A stretch of 64,000 nucleotides of DNA. Source: Streptomyces cyaneogriseus subsp. noncyanogenus (GTDB taxonomy: Bacteria; Actinomycetota; Actinomycetes; Streptomycetales; Streptomycetaceae). Every line of letters starts with the position of its first letter. The stretch's first letter is position 1. This document shows, piece by piece, positions 60,305-64,000 of this stretch. The position numbers were made by a program, and so were the translations under genes. The notes beneath the pieces were generated by a model. It saw nothing but the letters and a program-made list of their open reading frames with translations, had not been told where the DNA came from and made no database searches. The stretch spans positions 6,138,001 to 6,202,000 of the forward strand of contig NZ_CP010849.1 of the NCBI RefSeq assembly GCF_000931445.1. The letters are read 5' to 3'.

Positions 60305-61023
60305 ACGGCGCGCTCGACGGCTTCTTCGACATCCCCAGCGACCTCCAGCACAGCTACCCCGGCCTGATCGGGCTGCATCTGCGCGAGGCGCTGCTGCCGG
60401 TCCTGGCCGGGCTGCTGCTCGCCCTGCCCCTCGCCCAGCTCTGCGTGCGGCTGCGCCGGCTCTACCCGCCGGTGCTGGCGGTGACGACCGTGCTGTACGC
60501 GATCCCGTCGCTGGCCTTCTTCGTCGTCCTCATCGACTACACCGGCCAGACCGAGCTGACGGTGATGATCCCGCTCGCCGTCTACAGCCTGGTGGTGCTC
60601 GTCCCGGCGATCGTCGACGGGGTGCGGTCGGTGCCCGAGGAGACGCTGGCCGCCGCCACCGCCATGGGCTTCGGCCCCGTACGGCGCTATCTCCAGGTGC
60701 AGTTGCCGATCGCCGTGCCCGCGATCGTCGCCGGGCTGCGGGTGGCCACGGTGTCGAGCATCTCCCTGGTCAGCGTCGGCGCCCTGATCGGCAACCAGGG
60801 CGCCCTCGGCAACCTGCTCGCGGCGGCGCAGAAGTACGACCGGCCGGTGCTGGCGGTGAACTCCGTGCTCACCACCGCCGTCCTGGCGATCCTGTGCGAC
60901 GCCCTGCTGGTCCTGGCGCGCGTCCTGCTGACGCCGTGGATGCCGTCCCCCGCCCGCCGGCGGCCGAGGCCGGCGGCCCGGCGGAAGCCGGCCCGGCCGC
61001 AGGGGCAGGAGGCGACCCGGTGA
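60301..61023 (+). CDS. Osmoprotectant ABC transporter permease 1 (OpuCB/ProW-like)
   Basis: A 240-residue membrane protein with about five to six helices. The permease EAA-type loop is ETLAAATAMGFGPVRRYLQVQLPIAVPAI, and SLVSVGALIGNQGALGNLL follows in the last conserved loop. The tail is basic and Pro-rich (ARRRPRPAARRKPARP). GTG 60301 overlaps the ATPase stop. It pairs with the second permease to make the channel. Confidence 0.9.
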   Translation: MNGALDGFFDIPSDLQHSYPGLIGLHLREALLPVLAGLLLALPLAQLCVRLRRLYPPVLAVTTVLYAIPSLAFFVVLIDYTGQTELTVMIPLAVYSLVVLVPAIVDGVRSVPEETLAAATAMGFGPVRRYLQVQLPIAVPAIVAGLRVATVSSISLVSVGALIGNQGALGNLLAAAQKYDRPVLAVNSVLTTAVLAILCDALLVLARVLLTPWMPSPARRRPRPAARRKPARPQGQEATR

Positions 61024-61685
61024 ACGTACTCGGCTTCGTCAGCGCCTTCTTCGGCGACAGCGCCCACTGGCACGGCTACGACGGCATCCCGCACCGCCTG
61101 CTGGAGCATGTGCAGTACTCGCTGCTGGCGCTGGCCCTGGCCGCGGCGATCGGGCTGCCCGTCGGCCTGGTGACCGGGCACACCGGCCGCGGCGGCAACG
61201 CCCTCGCCTTCCTCGCCACCGCCGCCCGCGCCCTGCCCAGCTTCGGACTGCTGGTCCTGATGGCCGTGCTGCTCGGCATCGGCCTGGTGCCCGTGATGAT
61301 CCCGCTGGTCGTCCTCGCCGTCCCGCCGATCCTGGTGACCACCTACGAGGCCGTGCGCTCCGTCGATCCGTCCCCGGTGGACGCCGCCAGGGGGATGGGC
61401 ATGCGCGAGACGCGGATCCTGTTCCAGGTGGAGATGCCGGTGGCGCTGCCGCTGATCCTGAGCGGCCTGCGTTCGGCGGCCGTCCAGATCGTCTCCACCG
61501 CCACCATCGCCGCCTACGTCAGCCTCGGCGGACTGGGGCGGTACATCGTCGACGGGCTCTACCAGCGCGACTACGAGAAGGTGGTCGGCGGCGCCACCCT
61601 GGTGGCGGTGCTGGCGCTGGCCACCCTCGCGGTGTTCTGGGCGGTGGGGCGGCTGGTGGTGTCGCCGGGCGTGCGCAGGCGCTGA
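61020..61685 (+). CDS. Osmoprotectant ABC transporter permease 2 (OpuCD-like)
   Basis: A 221-residue membrane protein. The binding-protein-dependent permease signature is VDAARGMGMRETRILFQVEMPVALPLI, followed by STATIAAYVSLGGLGRYIVDGL. Five to six helices. GTG 61020 overlaps the stop of permease 1. Two different permeases with one ATPase and one binding protein are the standard OpuC layout, which makes the assignment firm for the complex but not for the exact solute. Confidence 0.9.
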   Translation: MNVLGFVSAFFGDSAHWHGYDGIPHRLLEHVQYSLLALALAAAIGLPVGLVTGHTGRGGNALAFLATAARALPSFGLLVLMAVLLGIGLVPVMIPLVVLAVPPILVTTYEAVRSVDPSPVDAARGMGMRETRILFQVEMPVALPLILSGLRSAAVQIVSTATIAAYVSLGGLGRYIVDGLYQRDYEKVVGGATLVAVLALATLAVFWAVGRLVVSPGVRRR

Positions 61686-61780
61686 CGGATCGTCAGAAGT
61701 TCCCGCCGCCGCGCCTGACCGGCCGTCTCGCCCGGTGAGAAGTGACCCGGCCGGTGTTGACTGACCGGCAGGAGGCTGGA

Positions 61781-62749
61781 TTGGATCGGTGGATGACGTC
61801 TACCGCGAAGAGCAGCAGATCCACAACGAGGCACACCGGTGCGGCGGCCGCCGCGCTCGCCGCCGTCGCGGCACTGCTCGCGGGCTGTTCGTCCGGCGGC
61901 ACCTCCGACGATCCGCTGGCGGGGGAGGAGGCGGAGGCCGGGACCGTCGTCGTCGGCTCGAACAACTTCGCCGAGAGCACGCTGCTCGCCGACATCTACG
62001 GCGAGGCCCTCAAGGCCAAGGGCATCAAGGTCGGTTACAAGCACAACATCGGCAGCCGCGAGACGACGTACGGCCTGATGAAGAACGGCTCCGTCACCGT
62101 GCTGCCGGAGTACAACGGGGCGCTGCTGGCCTACCTCGACGCCGAGGCCGCGCCGAAGACGGTCGAGGAGACCACCAAGGCCATCGAGGCGAAGCTCGAT
62201 GCGAAGCTGACGCTGCTGGAGCCGTCGCCCGCGCAGAACAAGGACTCCGTCACCGTCAACGCGGCCACCGCGAAGAAGCACGGGCTCACCGCCCAGTCCT
62301 CCATCGGCGACCTCCGGGACATCGCCGGCGACCTGGTGATCGGCGGCTCCCCGGAGTTCCAGACCCGCCACCAGGGGCTGAAGGGCCTGAAGACGGTGTA
62401 CGGCGTGGAGTTCAAGTCCTTCAAGGCGCTGGACGCGGGCGGCCCGCTGACCCTCGCGGCCCTGCGGAAGAACACCGTGCAGGCCGCGGACGTCTTCACC
62501 ACCGACCCGGCCATCACCAAGGAGAAGCTCGTCGTCCTGAAGGACCCGGAGAATCTCTTCGGCTTCCAGAACGTGCAGCCGCTGGTCCGCGAGGGCAGCC
62601 TGCCGAAGGAAGGGGCCGAGGCCCTCGACGCCGTCTCCCGCAAGCTGGACACGGCCACCCTGCGCGACCTGGACGCACAGGTCCAGACCGAGAAGAAGGA
62701 CCCGCTGGACGTGGCCAAGGAGTGGCTCAGGTCGCAGGGCCTCGTCTGA
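61781..62749 (+). CDS. Osmoprotectant ABC transporter substrate-binding lipoprotein (OpuCC-like)
   Basis: A 322-residue exported protein. The signal ends in the lipobox ALLAGCSSGG. The mature part follows the OpuAC/OpuCC pattern VVVGSNNFAESTLLADIYGEAL, HNIGSRETTYGLMKNGSV, LPEYNGALLAYL, QAADVFTTDPAI and DPENLFGFQNVQPLV. It would catch betaine or choline and pass it to the permeases. A TTG at 61781 sits five bases after GGAGG, whereas the ATG at 61793 is 17 away, so the TTG is preferred. The 95-bp gap from permease 2 is small enough for one operon. Confidence 0.9.
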   Translation: MDRWMTSTAKSSRSTTRHTGAAAAALAAVAALLAGCSSGGTSDDPLAGEEAEAGTVVVGSNNFAESTLLADIYGEALKAKGIKVGYKHNIGSRETTYGLMKNGSVTVLPEYNGALLAYLDAEAAPKTVEETTKAIEAKLDAKLTLLEPSPAQNKDSVTVNAATAKKHGLTAQSSIGDLRDIAGDLVIGGSPEFQTRHQGLKGLKTVYGVEFKSFKALDAGGPLTLAALRKNTVQAADVFTTDPAITKEKLVVLKDPENLFGFQNVQPLVREGSLPKEGAEALDAVSRKLDTATLRDLDAQVQTEKKDPLDVAKEWLRSQGLV

Positions 62750-62830
62750 GGCCCGGCCCCGCCCGCCGGTGCCGCCCGCCCGGACCGCCCCGGAAGGGGC
62801 CGGGCGGACGGCGAGCGGCCGCGGGCGGAC

Positions 62831-63289
62831 TCAGGCGGTGCCGCCGGCCCGCCCGCCCAGCGGCAGCGTCCCCGCGGCCGGATCCGCCCCGGCCCGCTCG
62901 CCCCGGCGCCGCCGGCGGCGCGGCTCCTGGTCCGGCAGCCACCCGAAGACCAGGCAGCTCCCGACACACCCGAGGAGCAGCCCGACGACGAAGCCGCCGA
63001 GGTTCGAGGTGAGCCAGGTGCCCAGCGAGACCAGCACACCGGTGATCGAATAGAACAGGCGCTGCGCCGGGTTGAAGAGGGCCAGCAGGCCGCACAGCAC
63101 CATCAGACCGGGGAGCAGATAGCCGGCCACACCCTGCATCCCGATGTGCAGGACCACCTTCAGCGACGCCTTCATCGTCAGCAGGATCTCCGCTCCGCCG
63201 AGGGCGAGCAGCAGCCCGCCCCAGAACGGACGGCGGGCCCGCCACCGGCGGAAGGCGGACCGCAAGCCCGTACGCGGCTCGTCGGCCAT
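62831..63289 (-). CDS. DUF6114 membrane protein
   Basis: A 152-residue protein with four hydrophobic helices (RPFWGGLLLALGGAEILL, VLHIGMQGVAGYLLPGLMVLCGLLALF, FYSITGVLVSLGTWL, LGGFVVGLLLGCVGSCLVFGW) and a basic Arg-rich C-terminus. This is the DUF6114 layout. ATG 63289 overlaps the stop of the DUF6230 gene (TGATG), showing translational coupling. The pair is widespread in Streptomyces, and the partners are presumed to form an envelope complex of unknown role. Confidence 0.85.
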   Translation of the reverse strand: MADEPRTGLRSAFRRWRARRPFWGGLLLALGGAEILLTMKASLKVVLHIGMQGVAGYLLPGLMVLCGLLALFNPAQRLFYSITGVLVSLGTWLTSNLGGFVVGLLLGCVGSCLVFGWLPDQEPRRRRRRGERAGADPAAGTLPLGGRAGGTA

Positions 63290-63960
63290 CAGCACCCCGA
63301 GTCACTGAAGCGCAGCTTCAGCCCCGGCAGCTTGAACACCCCGGCCGTGGTGGCGTAGTTGGTCTGCCGCAGATTGGCGATGCGCACGGTGTCGGCCTGC
63401 TGGCTGAACACGCCGATCGGGCCACGTCCCTTGGGCCCGGCCTTGTCCAGCGTGCTGGCGTCGTTGCCGATCTCGATGTTGTCGAAGGCCGCGTCGCCCG
63501 ACAGGTCGGTCGAGTCGGTGGTCAGGTCGCTGGCGGAGACCTTCTTGCTGCCGCTGCCCGCGGTGATGAGCAGGTTGGTGCCGCCCAGGTCGACGCTCTG
63601 GCACAGCTTGCTGAGGGTCGCTTCCTTGATCACGGAGGTGACCACCAGCACCTGCCCGCCGGTCTCCCCGGCGTTCGGGCTGCCCTCGGCCATGTTGTCG
63701 AGCCCGCCGAACTGAGCGAACCCGGTGCCTTTGAGCTCGGTGGCGGTGACGGTGAAGGGCATGCCGGAGATCGCGAACTGCACACCCAGCGCACCCTGGG
63801 CGGTGAGGATCGCCAGGCCCGCCGTGACGGCGGCGGCCGGTACGGCCATCACCGCCGCGCGGCGCAGCCTGACCCGGCCGCGTCTTGCCGGGCCGGTGAC
63901 GGTGTCGGGGCTGTCGGGGGTGTTGCCGGCGGACGGGGTGACGTCCGAGGACGAGGCCAT
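63289..63960 (-). CDS. DUF6230 envelope protein (sometimes labelled cholesterol esterase)
   Basis: A 223-residue protein. A hydrophobic helix (RAAVMAVPAAAVTAGLAILTAQGALG) is followed by the DUF6230 domain: VQFAISGMPFTVTATELKGTGFAQF, then VVTSVIKEATLSKLCQSVDL, and the C-terminal NYATTAGVFKLPGLKLRFSDSGC. There is no lipase GxSxG motif, so the esterase label carried by some homologues is not supported. ATG 63960 follows CAGGGAG; a longer frame from 63978 is possible. Coupled to DUF6114. Likely exported or membrane-anchored. Confidence 0.85.
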   Translation of the reverse strand: MASSSDVTPSAGNTPDSPDTVTGPARRGRVRLRRAAVMAVPAAAVTAGLAILTAQGALGVQFAISGMPFTVTATELKGTGFAQFGGLDNMAEGSPNAGETGGQVLVVTSVIKEATLSKLCQSVDLGGTNLLITAGSGSKKVSASDLTTDSTDLSGDAAFDNIEIGNDASTLDKAGPKGRGPIGVFSQQADTVRIANLRQTNYATTAGVFKLPGLKLRFSDSGC

Positions 63961-64000
63961 GTCTGCTCCCTGAGGCATAGCGGATGCGGGTCGGGCTTCC

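Noticed and set aside
63289..63960. Cholesterol esterase
   Set aside because: No GxSxG nucleophile motif or hydrolase fold; the sequence fits DUF6230.

Overview
The window is high-GC actinobacterial DNA and almost certainly Streptomyces. The evidence is strong G/C third-position bias, frequent GTG and TTG starts, a Streptomyces-type contractile injection cluster, HemG/HemQ of the coproporphyrin heme route, the DUF6230/DUF6114 pair and an APH(3'')-like kinase. Most of it looks like ordinary chromosome. The exception is a degenerate mobile region at about 27.9-33.0 kb and the polymorphic-toxin locus beside it.

Layout. 1-5.1 kb is the distal end of an extracellular contractile injection system (eCIS): spike C-terminus, PAAR tip, gp25, large baseplate protein, tail protein I and a zinc-ribbon/membrane protein. 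Facing it are a SUKH-like gene and a DUF4157 (eCIS-core, HELTH motif) protein that is a good cargo candidate, followed by a secreted DUF2690 protein and a trypsin-like protease. 10-17.6 kb holds a MarR/MFS divergent pair, an alanine:cation symporter flanked by a duplicated scrap of the adjacent rhomboid gene, the rhomboid protease, a CoA-disulfide-reductase-like flavoprotein and a DUF4349 lipoprotein. 17.7-24 kb carries hemG-hemQ, a secreted tripeptidyl-aminopeptidase-like hydrolase and a TIGR04222 + DUF692 pair. 24.5-27.6 kb has a membrane NACHT NTPase and a small unknown protein.

27.9-33.0 kb is a junkyard of IS5-like elements: one full-length but frameshifted copy with 3-bp target duplication, two partial copies and one degenerate unrelated element. 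It also contains a broken tyrosine integrase, a perfect 704-bp tandem duplication and one intact low-GC foreign gene with an HEPN-like RN(x)3H motif. 33.0-41.0 kb is a secreted RHS/YD toxin with Hint and nuclease-like C-terminus plus a likely immunity gene. Its middle is replaced by 40 copies of a loxP-type sequence that matches, from memory, the Roche 454 mate-pair linker with one or two mismatches. This is very probably an assembly artefact, not biology. A secreted FG-GAP protein is divergent from it.

44.4-64 kb returns to core chromosome. It holds the APH(3'')-like kinase, a Pth2-like protein, a polysaccharide deacetylase, a FAD/Rieske oxidoreductase, a PhoX-like protein, a slipin, a SulP transporter with beta carbonic anhydrase (likely bicarbonate uptake), ZapE, a RibD-like reductase, MurC, MsrB, a four-gene osmoprotectant ABC operon and the DUF6230/DUF6114 pair.
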